A DNA stretch of 41,011 nucleotides, taken from positions 1 through 41,011 of the forward strand of contig NZ_JHUV01000017.1 in the NCBI RefSeq assembly GCF_000619805.1. Direction: 5' to 3'. Positions within the stretch are counted from its first letter, which is position 1. Each line of letters begins with the position of its first letter. A program made the translations under genes and the position numbers. Source of the stretch: Sulfurihydrogenibium subterraneum DSM 15120 (GTDB lineage Bacteria > Aquificota > Aquificia > Aquificales > Hydrogenothermaceae). The notes beneath the pieces are model-generated. The model saw nothing but the letters and a program-made list of their open reading frames with translations. It did not search any database and was not told where the DNA came from. Shown in pieces: positions 1-7,704 of the stretch.

Positions 1-238
1 TTTTAATTCTTGACTTTCTAAATATGTGATAAGACTTTATAGAGTCATCAATAAATTGTCTTGCTATTTTCAAAACAGGCATTCCAGTCATGTATGATAA
101 GATGAAAGCTGCTGCTATTTCTTCATCGGTAATTTTTGGTTTTCTACCAGCATTAGATTTAGCTGTATTTTTATAAAAAGAAACTTTAAATGATTGAAAA
201 TTTTTGAGAAGTATGTTATAAAACTTTTCCAGTTGCAT
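1..238 (-). CDS. Transposase-like protein, N-terminal part, cut by window edge
   Basis: An open frame runs leftward from an ATG at 238 to the window edge without a stop, giving 79 residues. A strong Shine-Dalgarno, GGGAGGTC (250-243), lies 4 bases before the ATG. The protein begins MQLEKFYNIL and carries a basic stretch (NAGRKPKITDEEI) followed by a predicted helical segment. This resembles the helical N-terminal region of DDE transposases of the IS4/IS5/IS982 type. The catalytic domain lies outside the window, so neither the family nor whether the gene is intact can be judged. The reading frame and RBS are seen directly; the transposase call is a similarity judgement from memory. It could instead be another small DNA-binding protein. 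Confidence 0.5.
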   Translation of the reverse strand, partial: MQLEKFYNILLKNFQSFKVSFYKNTAKSNAGRKPKITDEEIAAAFILSYMTGMPVLKIARQFIDDSIKSYHIFRKSRIK

Positions 239-248
239 TTTTGACCTC

Positions 249-296
249 CCAAAAGTAGTTTGGGTATATTATAACCCGAGCTACTTTTGGCTTTTT
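249..296 (+). terminator. Strong hairpin at head of transposase-like gene; terminator-like on plus strand
   Basis: Arms 249-265 and 274-290 pair over 17 bp around an 8-nt loop, ATATTATA. The two non-Watson-Crick positions (259/280 and 261/278) are G-U pairs only in plus-strand RNA; in minus-strand RNA they are A-C mismatches. TTTTT follows at 292-296. This favours a terminator of rightward transcription, that is antisense to the transposase-like gene. On the minus strand the same arm overlaps the GGGAGG ribosome site, so it might also mask translation. Confidence 0.6.
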
Positions 297-386
297 ATTA
301 GAAATAAAATTGAAAAAATGAATTTCTCACTCAAGGTATATACAAAATAATTTTAAATATACTATCATTTTTATTCTCAAAAATTT

Positions 387-436
387 TTGATAAAAATCAA
401 TGATTAAGTTAAAACTTATCAAATAAAATATAAATG
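387..436 (+). promoter_or_regulatory. FNR/DNR-type promoter upstream of candidate sRNA
   Basis: TTGATAAAAATCAA (387-400) is a perfect TTGAT-N4-ATCAA palindrome. A TAAAAT -10 candidate at 424-429 predicts a start near 436, putting the box centre at about -42. That is the class II FNR activation geometry. It points into the hairpin-terminated element at 436-508, not directly at napA, because a terminator intervenes. Confidence 0.6.
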
Positions 437-508
437 TAAGTTCCACCACACCTCCTTTTACATTTGTTTTCTCCCATGGGAACCTCCTCCGGTTCCCATT
501 TTTTTTAA
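436..508 (+). ncRNA. Candidate small RNA with CCUCC (anti-Shine-Dalgarno) loops
   Basis: This stretch of about 70 nt lies between an FNR-type promoter and a strong intrinsic terminator, with no usable ORF (the only ATG near its start, 434-436, is followed at once by TAA). A weak 5' stem (432-439 with 458-465, partly lost if the start is 436) encloses a C-rich loop containing ACCTCCTTT (450-458). That string matches the usual 3' end of 16S rRNA and is complementary to AAAGGAGGT ribosome sites. The terminator stem displays a second loop, TCCTCC (485-490). Known parallels are FNR-controlled sRNAs (FnrS, AniS) and CCUCC-loop sRNAs of Alphaproteobacteria (CcsR, cuckoo RNAs). The structure is seen; expression and function are inferred. 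The alternative is an untranslated leader of an upstream transcript that simply ends here. Confidence 0.5.
476..508 (+). terminator. Intrinsic terminator of the candidate sRNA
   Basis: ATGGGAACC (476-484) pairs perfectly with GGTTCCCAT (491-499), 9 bp around a TCCTCC loop, and is followed by an unbroken T tract to about 507. This is a textbook rho-independent terminator. It isolates the napA promoter, whose box begins only 20 bp downstream. Confidence 0.9.
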
Positions 509-527
509 CTCGATAAAATTAGATGTC

Positions 528-575
528 TTGATTTAAATCAATGACTAAAATTATATAAAGATATAAATTAACATT
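528..575 (+). promoter_or_regulatory. napA promoter with perfect FNR/DNR box
   Basis: TTGATTTAAATCAA (528-541) matches TTGAT-N4-ATCAA on both sides. A TATAAA -10 candidate at 562-567 gives a start near 574, so the box is centred near -40, as for class II FNR-type activation. The resulting leader to the napA ATG is about 88 nt and contains the structures noted separately. Confidence 0.75.
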
Positions 576-582
576 GAAAGTA

Positions 583-656
583 AGTTAGAACTAACTAATA
601 CCGCCGGTTCGGTGGCGGAATAAAAATAACCGAACCCGTTAAATACGGAAAAGGAG
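583..656 (+). promoter_or_regulatory. Structured nap leader: hairpin plus possible H-type pseudoknot
   Basis: After a small hairpin (583-587 with 592-596), CCGCC (601-605) can pair with GGCGG (614-618). The eight bases between them, GGTTCGGT (606-613), are exactly complementary to ACCGAACC (629-636). The A-rich linker AATAAAAATA (619-628) would lie along the first stem. This is an H-type pseudoknot layout, or two mutually exclusive hairpins. The RBS AAGGAG (651-656) begins 14 nt later. It does not look like the larger Moco riboswitch. The complementarity is seen; a regulatory role is inferred. Confidence 0.5.
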
Positions 657-662
657 AAGAAT

Positions 663-3467
663 ATGGAGGTCAAGGAGAACACAACATTAGAACTCTCCCG
701 TAGAGACTTTCTGAAAACTGTTGCTGCAGTTTCTGCTGCTACTGCCATAGGAATGGAAGTGCCTGAAGAAGTTTTAGCAGCTACAGAATCTCAAGCTGGT
801 TGGAGATGGGATAAGGCTGTTTGTCGTTTTTGTGGAACAGGTTGTGGAATAATGATCGCGACTAAGGATGATAGGATAGTTGCAGTTAAAGGCGACCCAA
901 AAGCGCCTGTAAACAGAGGATTGAACTGTATTAAAGGATACTTTACAGCAAAAATTATGTATGGGGAGGACAGGTTAACAACACCTCTTTTGAGAGTAAA
1001 CGAAAAGGGCGAATTTGACAAAAAAGGAAAATTTAAACCTGTAAGTTGGCAGAAAGCATATGAAGTAATGGTTGAACAGTTTAAAAAGTATTATAACCAG
1101 CTTGGTCCTACTGGAATTGGCTTTTTCTCATCTGGACAACATACAATAATGGAAGGATACGCAGCTGTAAAACTTATGAAAGCCGGGTTTAGAAGCAATA
1201 ATATAGATCCAAATGCAAGACATTGTATGGCAAGCGCAGTTGCCGGTTTTATGCAAACATTTGGTATTGACGAACCTCCTGGATGCTACGACGATATTGA
1301 ACTTACAGACACAATCGTTGCTTTTGGATCAAATATGGCAGAGATGCATCCAATCCTTTGGTCAAGAGTGAGTGATAGAAAGTTATCAAATCCGGATAGA
1401 GTAAAGGTTGTTGTTCTATCAACATTCAGACATAGAAGTATGGATTTGGCTGATATTGATATTGTGTTCAGACCAAATACTGACCTTGCTATATTTAACT
1501 ACATCGCAAGAGAAATAGTTTACAATCATCCAGAAGCAATTGATAAAAACTTTGTTGATAAATACTGTGTATTTACAACGGGTTATGTAGATATTGGATA
1601 CGGTATGAGGGAAGATGTTGATAATCCAAAATACTCATCTTTAGAAAAGGAAACAATGATAAAACAAAAGAAAAAGGTTATCTCTGAAAGAGAAGCTCCT
1701 GCATTAGCTTACCTTGGTGTTAAACCTAAAGATGTTCTTGAGATGAAACATTCTGGCCAAGCAGATGCCCATTGGGTTATATCTTTTGAAGACTTTAAAA
1801 AAGCTCTTGAACCATACACACTTGATTATGTAGCAACAATTTCTAAAGGCGATCCTGATGAACCATTAGAAGAATACAAGAAAAAACTAAAAGCGTTAGC
1901 TGACCTATACATTGAAAAAGGAAGAAAGGTTGTTACATTCTGGACTATGGGATTTAACCAGCACACAAGAGGTACTTGGGTAAACGAACAAGCTTATATG
2001 GTTCACTTACTCCTTGGAAAAATGGCTAAACCGGGAGATGGGGCGTTTAGTTTAACCGGACAACCTTCTGCCTGTGGTACAGCAAGAGAAGTGGGAACAT
2101 TCTCTCATAGACTACCGGCAGATATGGTTGTTAATAACCCTGAACATAGAAAAATATCAGAAAAAATATGGAAAGTTCCGGCAGGAACAATAAATCCTGT
2201 TCCAGGATCTCATATCGTTCAGATTATGAGAGATTTAGAAGATGGAAAGATAAGATGGGCATGGGTTCAAGTATGTAACCCTTGGCAAGATACAGCAAAT
2301 GCAAATCACTGGATAAAAGCTGCAAGAGAGATGGATAATTTCATAGTTGTTTCAGAAGCTTATCCGGGAATATCAGCAAAAGTGGCAGATTTAATTTTAC
2401 CTTCTGCAATGATTTATGAAAAATGGGGTGGTTATGGAAATGCAGAAAGAAGAACTCAACTGTGGAGACAACAAGTAACACCTGTTGGAGAAGCAATGTC
2501 TGATACATGGCAGGTTGTTGAATTTTCTAAATTCTTTAAATTAAAAGAAGTGTGGAAGGAATGGAAACTGCCAAATGGAACTATTCTTCCTAACGTTTTA
2601 GATGCAGCAAAGGCTATGGGTTATAATCCTGAAATGACTCTTTACGATGTATTATTTGCAAATGAAGAAGCAAAAAGTTATAAATGGCCGGATCCTATAG
2701 GAAAAGGATTCCTAAATACAGAGGCAGAAGGTGATAAAAGAAATGTAATAGGTGTTGATGGAAAACCATGGAAAGGTTATGGATTCTTTATACAAAAATA
2801 CCTTTTTGAAGAGTACAGAAAATTTGGACTTGGACACGGACACGACCTTGCAGACTTTGATACATATCATAGGGTAAGAGGATTAAAATGGCCTGTTGTT
2901 GATGGCAAAGAAACACTTTGGAGATTTAACGCCAAGTATGACCCATACGCAAGAAAAGCAGGGGCAGGAGAATTTGCATTCTACGGTCCTGCATTTAAGA
3001 AAATACCAAAAGGAAATCTTTTTGGTCCATCAACAGAGGTGGTAGAACTTAAAAATAAGACAAAAATCTTTTTCAGACCTTATATGGATCCACCTGAAGT
3101 TCCAGATGAAAAATATCCATTCTGGTTATGTACTGGTAGGGTTCTCGAACACTGGCATAGTGGAACAATGACAATGAGAGTTCCTGAATTATATAGGGCA
3201 GTTCCTGAAGCACTCTGTTATATGCATCCTAAAGATGCTGAAGCTATTGGAGTTAAGGATGGGGAGCTTGTATGGGTTGAAAGCAGAAGAGGAAAGGTTA
3301 AAGCCCGTGTATCTACAAGAGGAAGAAACAGACCACCAAGAGGGCTTGTATTTGTTCCATGGTTTGATGAAAGGGTTTATATAAATAAAGTCACTCTTGA
3401 TCAAACCTGTCCTATATCTAAACAAACTGATTATAAAAAATGTGCAGTTAAGATTTACAAAGCATAA
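663..3467 (+). CDS. napA: Periplasmic nitrate reductase catalytic subunit NapA
   Basis: This protein reduces nitrate to nitrite in the periplasm using a Mo-bis-MGD centre and one [4Fe-4S] cluster. A twin-arginine signal (S-R13-R14-D-F-L-K) precedes a hydrophobic stretch. The cluster cysteines are C54, C57, C61 and C89 (C-x2-C-x3-C-x27-C). The molybdenum ligand is C188 in [10 protein letters not shown]. The C-terminal MGD-binding domain is complete, and 934 aa fits the epsilonproteobacterial NapA size rather than the shorter (~830 aa) proteobacterial form. The ATG at 663 has AAGGAG 6 nt upstream. It is the first gene of napAGHBFLD, 13 nt before napG, and is driven from the FNR-type promoter at 528. 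No napC is present, so electrons should come through NapGH and NapB. Confidence 0.97.
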   Translation: MEVKENTTLELSRRDFLKTVAAVSAATAIGMEVPEEVLAATESQAGWRWDKAVCRFCGTGCGIMIATKDDRIVAVKGDPKAPVNRGLNCIKGYFTAKIMYGEDRLTTPLLRVNEKGEFDKKGKFKPVSWQKAYEVMVEQFKKYYNQLGPTGIGFFSSGQHTIMEGYAAVKLMKAGFRSNNIDPNARHCMASAVAGFMQTFGIDEPPGCYDDIELTDTIVAFGSNMAEMHPILWSRVSDRKLSNPDRVKVVVLSTFRHRSMDLADIDIVFRPNTDLAIFNYIAREIVYNHPEAIDKNFVDKYCVFTTGYVDIGYGMREDVDNPKYSSLEKETMIKQKKKVISEREAPALAYLGVKPKDVLEMKHSGQADAHWVISFEDFKKALEPYTLDYVATISKGDPDEPLEEYKKKLKALADLYIEKGRKVVTFWTMGFNQHTRGTWVNEQAYMVHLLLGKMAKPGDGAFSLTGQPSACGTAREVGTFSHRLPADMVVNNPEHRKISEKIWKVPAGTINPVPGSHIVQIMRDLEDGKIRWAWVQVCNPWQDTANANHWIKAAREMDNFIVVSEAYPGISAKVADLILPSAMIYEKWGGYGNAERRTQLWRQQVTPVGEAMSDTWQVVEFSKFFKLKEVWKEWKLPNGTILPNVLDAAKAMGYNPEMTLYDVLFANEEAKSYKWPDPIGKGFLNTEAEGDKRNVIGVDGKPWKGYGFFIQKYLFEEYRKFGLGHGHDLADFDTYHRVRGLKWPVVDGKETLWRFNAKYDPYARKAGAGEFAFYGPAFKKIPKGNLFGPSTEVVELKNKTKIFFRPYMDPPEVPDEKYPFWLCTGRVLEHWHSGTMTMRVPELYRAVPEALCYMHPKDAEAIGVKDGELVWVESRRGKVKARVSTRGRNRPPRGLVFVPWFDERVYINKVTLDQTCPISKQTDYKKCAVKIYKA

Positions 3468-3480
3468 GGTATAATAAGCT

Positions 3481-4272
3481 ATGGAAGAGAAAAAAATAAA
3501 CAGAAGGAAACTTATAATAACTACTCTACAAGGTTTGGGAATCTCCTTCTTGGGAGGTTCCCTTTGGGCTGGTTTTGTTTATGAGGCAAAAAGTGATCCT
3601 CTTATACTCAGACCACCTGGAGCTTTACCTGAAGAGGAGTTTATAAAGAAATGTATAAAATGTGGTTTATGTGTAGAAGGTTGTCCCTACGATGTTTTAT
3701 ACCTTGCAAAACCTGGAGATAACAAACCTTTAGGTACACCGTATTTTATTCCACGAACTAATCCTTGCAGAATGTGTGAAGATATTCCTTGTGTTCCTCC
3801 TTGTCCCACAGGAGCATTAGACATTAAATCTGTTTCCTCTATAAAAGACGGTAAAGAAGTTTTAGATATAAACAAAGCAAGGATGGGAGTAGCTGTAGTT
3901 GACCATGAAAATTGTATAGCGTTTTGGGGAATACAGTGTGATGCTTGTTATCGTGCTTGCCCGTTGATGGATAAAGCTATTACCCTCGAGTACGAAAGGA
4001 TTGAAAGAACAGGGAGACATGCTTATTTAAGACCTGTAGTTCATGCTGATTATTGCACAGGTTGTGGTCTTTGTGAAAAGGCATGTGTAACTGAAAAAGC
4101 TGCAATTTTTGTTCTTCCACGAAATATAGCTTTGGGTAAGGCAGGAAAACATTACGTCAAAGGATGGGAAGAAAAAGACGAGTCAAGACTGCAGGGTTCC
4201 AAAGGTATTGAAACACAGAAAACAGAAAAAACTCACAAAAAAGCTGAAGATTATTTAAACGAGGGATTATAA
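3481..4272 (+). CDS. napG: Ferredoxin-type quinol dehydrogenase subunit NapG
   Basis: NapG is a 263-aa iron-sulfur protein that works with membrane-bound NapH to carry electrons from the quinol pool towards NapB and NapA. A twin-arginine-like start (NRRKLIIT) and hydrophobic stretch lie at residues 7-33. Sixteen cysteines form four [4Fe-4S] motifs: C58/61/64/68, C96/99/104/108, C145/153/156/160 and C192/195/198/202. The tail after about residue 215 is charged and lysine-rich. The ribosome site is weak (AAGGT at 3466-3470), suggesting coupling to napA. The stop codon overlaps the napH start by one base. Confidence 0.95.
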   Translation: MEEKKINRRKLIITTLQGLGISFLGGSLWAGFVYEAKSDPLILRPPGALPEEEFIKKCIKCGLCVEGCPYDVLYLAKPGDNKPLGTPYFIPRTNPCRMCEDIPCVPPCPTGALDIKSVSSIKDGKEVLDINKARMGVAVVDHENCIAFWGIQCDACYRACPLMDKAITLEYERIERTGRHAYLRPVVHADYCTGCGLCEKACVTEKAAIFVLPRNIALGKAGKHYVKGWEEKDESRLQGSKGIETQKTEKTHKKAEDYLNEGL

Positions 4273-5147
4273 TGGAAGAGGCTGTTAGATTAACACAGGA
4301 AGAAGATAACAGAACATTTTTTCAAAAGTACAAATTCCTTATTCTTAGAAGAATGACACAAATTACTATTCTGACTCTCTATATAGGCGGTAATATTTAT
4401 GGATGGAAGATTTTACAGGGCAACTTGAGTCAGTCAAGGCTTTTTGAAAAAGTTCCTTTATCAGATCCTTATGCAGTTTTACAAATATTAGCATCTGGAT
4501 CTCTTGTGGCTATTGATACGATGATAGGTGCATTGATCATTCTTTTCTTTTACGCAACAATTGGTGGGAGAGCGTTTTGTTCTTGGGTTTGCCCGATGAA
4601 TATGGTAACAGATTTGGCTAATTTTATAAGGAAAAAGTTCCAACTTGATAGAGATGAGTTTCATCCCCTCTATATAAGCAGAAATGTTCGTTATTGGATT
4701 TTGGGTCTTAGTCTTGTAATTTCTTTTATAGTTGCTACTCCAGCGTTTGAATTGATAAGTCCTATCTCTATTCTTCACAGAGGATTAATCTTTGGAATGG
4801 GACTTGGCTGGACTGTTGTTGCTGCTGTTTTCTTTTTTGATCTGTTTGTAGTGAAAAACGGATGGTGTGGACATCTGTGTCCACTGGGTGGATTTTATTC
4901 TTTAATTGGTAGAAAAAGTTTGATTAGGGTTTACCATAACCACGACAAGTGTACGTTGTGTATGGAGTGTAAATCTGTATGTCCTGAAAAACCTGTTTTA
5001 CATATGGTAGGAAAAGATGGATTTAATGCATTTGTTAGAGGGGCGTGTACAAACTGTGGTAGATGTGTAGAAGTTTGTCCGGCAGAAGCTTTAAACTTTA
5101 AATTTTCATTAAAAAATCCAAATAAGGAGGAAAAAAACCATGGTTAA
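4272..5147 (+). CDS. napH: Membrane quinol dehydrogenase subunit NapH
   Basis: NapH is an integral membrane iron-sulfur protein proposed to oxidise menaquinol and pass electrons to NapG. About four hydrophobic segments are visible (roughly residues 23-46, 68-98, 141-160 and 172-196). The two conserved CxxxCP motifs are C103-S-W-V-C107-P and C199-G-H-L-C203-P. A C-terminal ferredoxin domain holds two [4Fe-4S] sets, C227/230/233/237 and C259/262/265/269. At 291 aa it is of normal length. It begins on the last base of napG, and its 3' end contains the napB ribosome site, so translation is probably coupled. Confidence 0.95.
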   Translation: MEEAVRLTQEEDNRTFFQKYKFLILRRMTQITILTLYIGGNIYGWKILQGNLSQSRLFEKVPLSDPYAVLQILASGSLVAIDTMIGALIILFFYATIGGRAFCSWVCPMNMVTDLANFIRKKFQLDRDEFHPLYISRNVRYWILGLSLVISFIVATPAFELISPISILHRGLIFGMGLGWTVVAAVFFFDLFVVKNGWCGHLCPLGGFYSLIGRKSLIRVYHNHDKCTLCMECKSVCPEKPVLHMVGKDGFNAFVRGACTNCGRCVEVCPAEALNFKFSLKNPNKEEKNHG

Positions 5148-5793
5148 AAAAATTAAAACTATAGTAGCTTTAGCAACAATTGGGGGTGCAATATTTTTAA
5201 CCGAAGTTTTTACAGATAAAGTTGTAGCAAAAGAGCAAAAGAAACCTGTGAAATCTGAAATTGCACCGGAGGATATAGGATTAAGACAGGCACCTGTTGA
5301 AGAAGAGGAAAAAACAGCACCACCTCCGATAATAGACCCTGAGTATGCACCAAAACCTCCACCTGGTGCATCTAAAAAGTATAAAAGAGCATACGAAAAT
5401 GCACCTCCACAAATACCACATAGTACAGAAGGATTATTACCTATAACAAAAGAAAACAATGCTTGTCTGGGGTGTCATATGCCAGAAGTTGCAAAAACAG
5501 TAAAAGCAACTCCTATCCCTCCTACCCATTTTATTAATTTCAGAACAGGTGAAAAGCTTAATCATCTTTATCAAGGAAGATACAACTGTACCCAATGTCA
5601 TGCACCTCAGTTAGACGTTCAACCACTTGTTAAAAACAAATTCAATCCGGAATATAGAGACCCTAAGGCAAAAGAAAAATCCAAACTTATTGAAAATATA
5701 ATGGAAGGTACAGATTTAGGTGGAACAGCTATAGAAAATGAGAAATTTAGTGGTCCTCCAAGTGATAAAGTACCAGAAGGAGAACATCACTGA
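5140..5793 (+). CDS. napB: Diheme cytochrome c NapB, electron donor to NapA
   Basis: NapB is the periplasmic diheme subunit that delivers electrons to NapA. Two heme c sites are present: C109-L-G-C112-H113 and C150-T-Q-C153-H154. An N-terminal signal segment spans about residues 4-30. At 217 aa it is longer than typical NapB (~150-170 aa). The extra length is a Glu/Pro-rich linker (about residues 38-82) before the heme domain and a charged tail after residue 165. The start is supported by AAGGAGGAA just upstream, inside the end of napH (8-bp overlap). The stop overlaps the start of the next gene by one base. Confidence 0.95.
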   Translation: MVKKIKTIVALATIGGAIFLTEVFTDKVVAKEQKKPVKSEIAPEDIGLRQAPVEEEEKTAPPPIIDPEYAPKPPPGASKKYKRAYENAPPQIPHSTEGLLPITKENNACLGCHMPEVAKTVKATPIPPTHFINFRTGEKLNHLYQGRYNCTQCHAPQLDVQPLVKNKFNPEYRDPKAKEKSKLIENIMEGTDLGGTAIENEKFSGPPSDKVPEGEHH

Positions 5794-6317
5794 TGGATAA
5801 GATAAGTAGAAGAGGGCTATTTAAAGCCCTCCCTTCTTTAATATCAGAAAGTATAAAACCTGTGGAAAAGGAAGAAGAAAAGTCCGAAAAACCATTACTT
5901 GTTAGACCTCCTTATCTATCTGAAAACTCTGATTTTTCCCTTTGTAAAGAATGTGCAGGAGATTGTGTATTTTCCTGTGAAGAAAACATTTTGTTTAGAC
6001 ACGAAGATGGTAGTCCGTACATATCTTTTAAAAAATCAGGTTGTACATTTTGTGGAAATTGTTTATCTGCTTGTCAAAAAGGAGTTTTAAACAATCCTTC
6101 AAATAAAAAAGTTTATGGAGAAACAGTAATAGATACTCAAAGATGTTTATCATGGAATGGAACAATGTGTTTTTCATGTAAAGATCCTTGTATAGACGAT
6201 GCTATAAAGTTTCAGGGTCTATTTAAACCAATAATTTTGTCAGATAAGTGTACAAACTGTGGATTTTGTCTAATCTACTGTCCGGTTGATGCAATTTTGA
6301 TAAGAGGTTTATCATGA
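5793..6317 (+). CDS. napF: NapF-type polyferredoxin
   Basis: This is a 174-aa soluble iron-sulfur protein in the NapF position of the napAGHBFLD order. NapF interacts with cytoplasmic NapA and is thought to help in its maturation. An SRR motif (residues 5-7) opens the protein without a clear hydrophobic signal, so a cytoplasmic location is likely. Four cysteine groups are seen: C51/54/58/62 (unusual C-x2-C-x3-C-x3-C), C84/87/90/94, C118/126/129/133 and C153/156/159/163. Classical NapF has three [4Fe-4S] clusters, so a possible fourth is notable. It overlaps napB by one base and napL by four. Confidence 0.88.
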   Translation: MDKISRRGLFKALPSLISESIKPVEKEEEKSEKPLLVRPPYLSENSDFSLCKECAGDCVFSCEENILFRHEDGSPYISFKKSGCTFCGNCLSACQKGVLNNPSNKKVYGETVIDTQRCLSWNGTMCFSCKDPCIDDAIKFQGLFKPIILSDKCTNCGFCLIYCPVDAILIRGLS

Positions 6318-7273
6318 AAAAGATAATTTTTTTAATTCTACTTATTTTTATGGAATCTTTCTCTTTTGAAGTAAAGCAGGAAAAGCAAATAAAAGTAGAA
6401 GGAGGAGTTTTAGATATTGTTGAATACAAAGATAAAATTATTGTTTCTACTGAAAAAGGAACGGTAGAGTTTATAAATATTAAAAATGGAAAAGTTGAGA
6501 AAAAAATAACCCTTCCAAAATTTCAAGACTTTATGGGAGATTATCAACTTCCAAAAGTTTTTTCTGTTGATGTGTCCCCAAACGGAGAAATATTGGCAGT
6601 AATTACGGAAGCAACAGGAGGAAATAGAGAGTTATATTTAGAAAGGAAAGGTAATCTACAGAAAGTAATATCTACCCAGCAAAGATTACAGCTTACAAAA
6701 GTAAGATTTTGGAACGATAACTATATTCTATTATCAACAAAAGGTTCAGAACTTTTCCTTTACGATGTTAAAAATAATAAAATAATCTATAAAAAACAAG
6801 TTGGAAATTACTCTTTTGGTGATATGTCCATATGTGATGATAAAAACAATCTTGTAATCGGTGATGAAGGTGGAACCGCAATTCTTGTTGATATCAAATC
6901 CGGTAATGCTTACAAAAGGTTTGATAAAGTAAATGTTGATCAGATATATAGGGTAGATTGTAAAGCTGGAAAAATATTAACCGGTGGGAGAGACAGAAGG
7001 GTAGCCCTTTACGAGATTAAATCCGGAAGTTTTAAAAAGGTAGAAGCCGATTTTATCGTGTTTTCAGTAGCATTATCTCCCGACGGTAGATACGGTTCTT
7101 ATCAGTTAAACGAATCAAATGATATTGGTATTTATGACTTTCAAAACGATTCTTTAGTTGCAAAATTAAAAGGTCATAAATCAACTATAGGAGTGATGCT
7201 TTTCTTATCAAAAGATAATCTAATATCAGGGTCAGATGATGGAAAAATTATTGTATGGAGGATAAAACCATGA
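6314..7273 (+). CDS. napL: NapL, periplasmic WD40-like propeller protein
   Basis: NapL is an accessory protein of unsettled function found in epsilonproteobacterial nap operons. It has an N-terminal signal peptide (MKKIIFLILLIFMESFSF) followed by WD40/beta-propeller-like repeats. The last repeats are clearest: SVALSPDGRYG near residue 255 and a final blade ending DDGKIIVW. No heme or metal motif is visible. The assignment rests on the fold together with its position between napF and napD. It overlaps napF by four bases, and its stop overlaps the napD ATG (ATGA), so it belongs to one translationally coupled operon. Confidence 0.85.
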   Translation: MKKIIFLILLIFMESFSFEVKQEKQIKVEGGVLDIVEYKDKIIVSTEKGTVEFINIKNGKVEKKITLPKFQDFMGDYQLPKVFSVDVSPNGEILAVITEATGGNRELYLERKGNLQKVISTQQRLQLTKVRFWNDNYILLSTKGSELFLYDVKNNKIIYKKQVGNYSFGDMSICDDKNNLVIGDEGGTAILVDIKSGNAYKRFDKVNVDQIYRVDCKAGKILTGGRDRRVALYEIKSGSFKKVEADFIVFSVALSPDGRYGSYQLNESNDIGIYDFQNDSLVAKLKGHKSTIGVMLFLSKDNLISGSDDGKIIVWRIKP

Positions 7274-7632
7274 ACGAAATTAAGAATATTTCCGCAATTG
7301 TAGTTCAAACCAGACCAGAATACCTTACTCAAGTATTAGAAGATTTGGAAAAAAGTGGAGTATGCGATATACATTTTTACGATGAAAAAGGGAGAATTAT
7401 TGTAACAGTAGAAGGTAAAGATGCAGACGAAGAAATATCAAAAATAAAAAAGATAGAATCTATTCCTCACGTAATTTCTGCAGAGATGCACTTTACTTAT
7501 ACAGCAGAAGAGTTAGATCAAGCTTTAAGGAAAATTGAAGAGAATCAGCAAAAAATTATAGAGTTTTTAAACGATGATTCTATACCAGCAGAGAAGATAA
7601 ACTACTCAGGACATATGTATAAAAAATATTGA
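7270..7632 (+). CDS. napD: NapD, chaperone for NapA signal peptide
   Basis: NapD binds the twin-arginine signal of NapA in the cytoplasm and prevents export before the cofactor is inserted. The ferredoxin-like fold is recognisable from ISAIVVQTRPEY at the start and IPHVISAEMHFTY in the middle. I chose the ATG at 7270 (120 aa) rather than an in-frame ATG at 7255, because GGAGG (7257-7261) sits 8 nt before it and would be consumed by the longer frame. At 120 aa it is longer than usual NapD, owing to a charged C-terminal helix and tail after about residue 78. Its TGA stop lies inside the next FNR-type box (7629-7642). Confidence 0.9.
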   Translation: MNEIKNISAIVVQTRPEYLTQVLEDLEKSGVCDIHFYDEKGRIIVTVEGKDADEEISKIKKIESIPHVISAEMHFTYTAEELDQALRKIEENQQKIIEFLNDDSIPAEKINYSGHMYKKY

Positions 7633-7642
7633 TACAAATCAA
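7629..7642 (+). promoter_or_regulatory. FNR/DNR box before the porin gene
   Basis: TTGATACAAATCAA is a perfect TTGAT-N4-ATCAA site. The TGA at 7630-7632 is also the napD stop codon. A class II start would fall near 7677, about 28 nt before the porin ATG. A good -10 is not obvious (TAACAA at 7665 or TATTAA at 7672), so the promoter is less certain than the box. Confidence 0.65.
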
Positions 7643-7704
7643 TGACTTAATTTAAACAAAAAGTTAACAATTATTAACATAACTTTATTTGGAGGTTAAG
7701 GAAT

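Noticed and set aside
3470-3475. TATAAT immediately before napG as an internal promoter
   Set aside because: It is only 5 bp from the ATG, has no -35 or box upstream, and is likely in an AT-rich sequence. The gene fits the coupled operon.
5899-6090. 63-codon open frame inside napF
   Set aside because: It lies wholly within napF in another frame, has no ribosome site, and the napF frame carries 16 well-placed cysteines.
7663-7678. GTTAA-N6-TTAAC inverted repeat before the porin as a nitrosative-stress regulator site
   Set aside because: It is short, AT-rich and single-copy, and the orientation does not match the NssR pattern I know.
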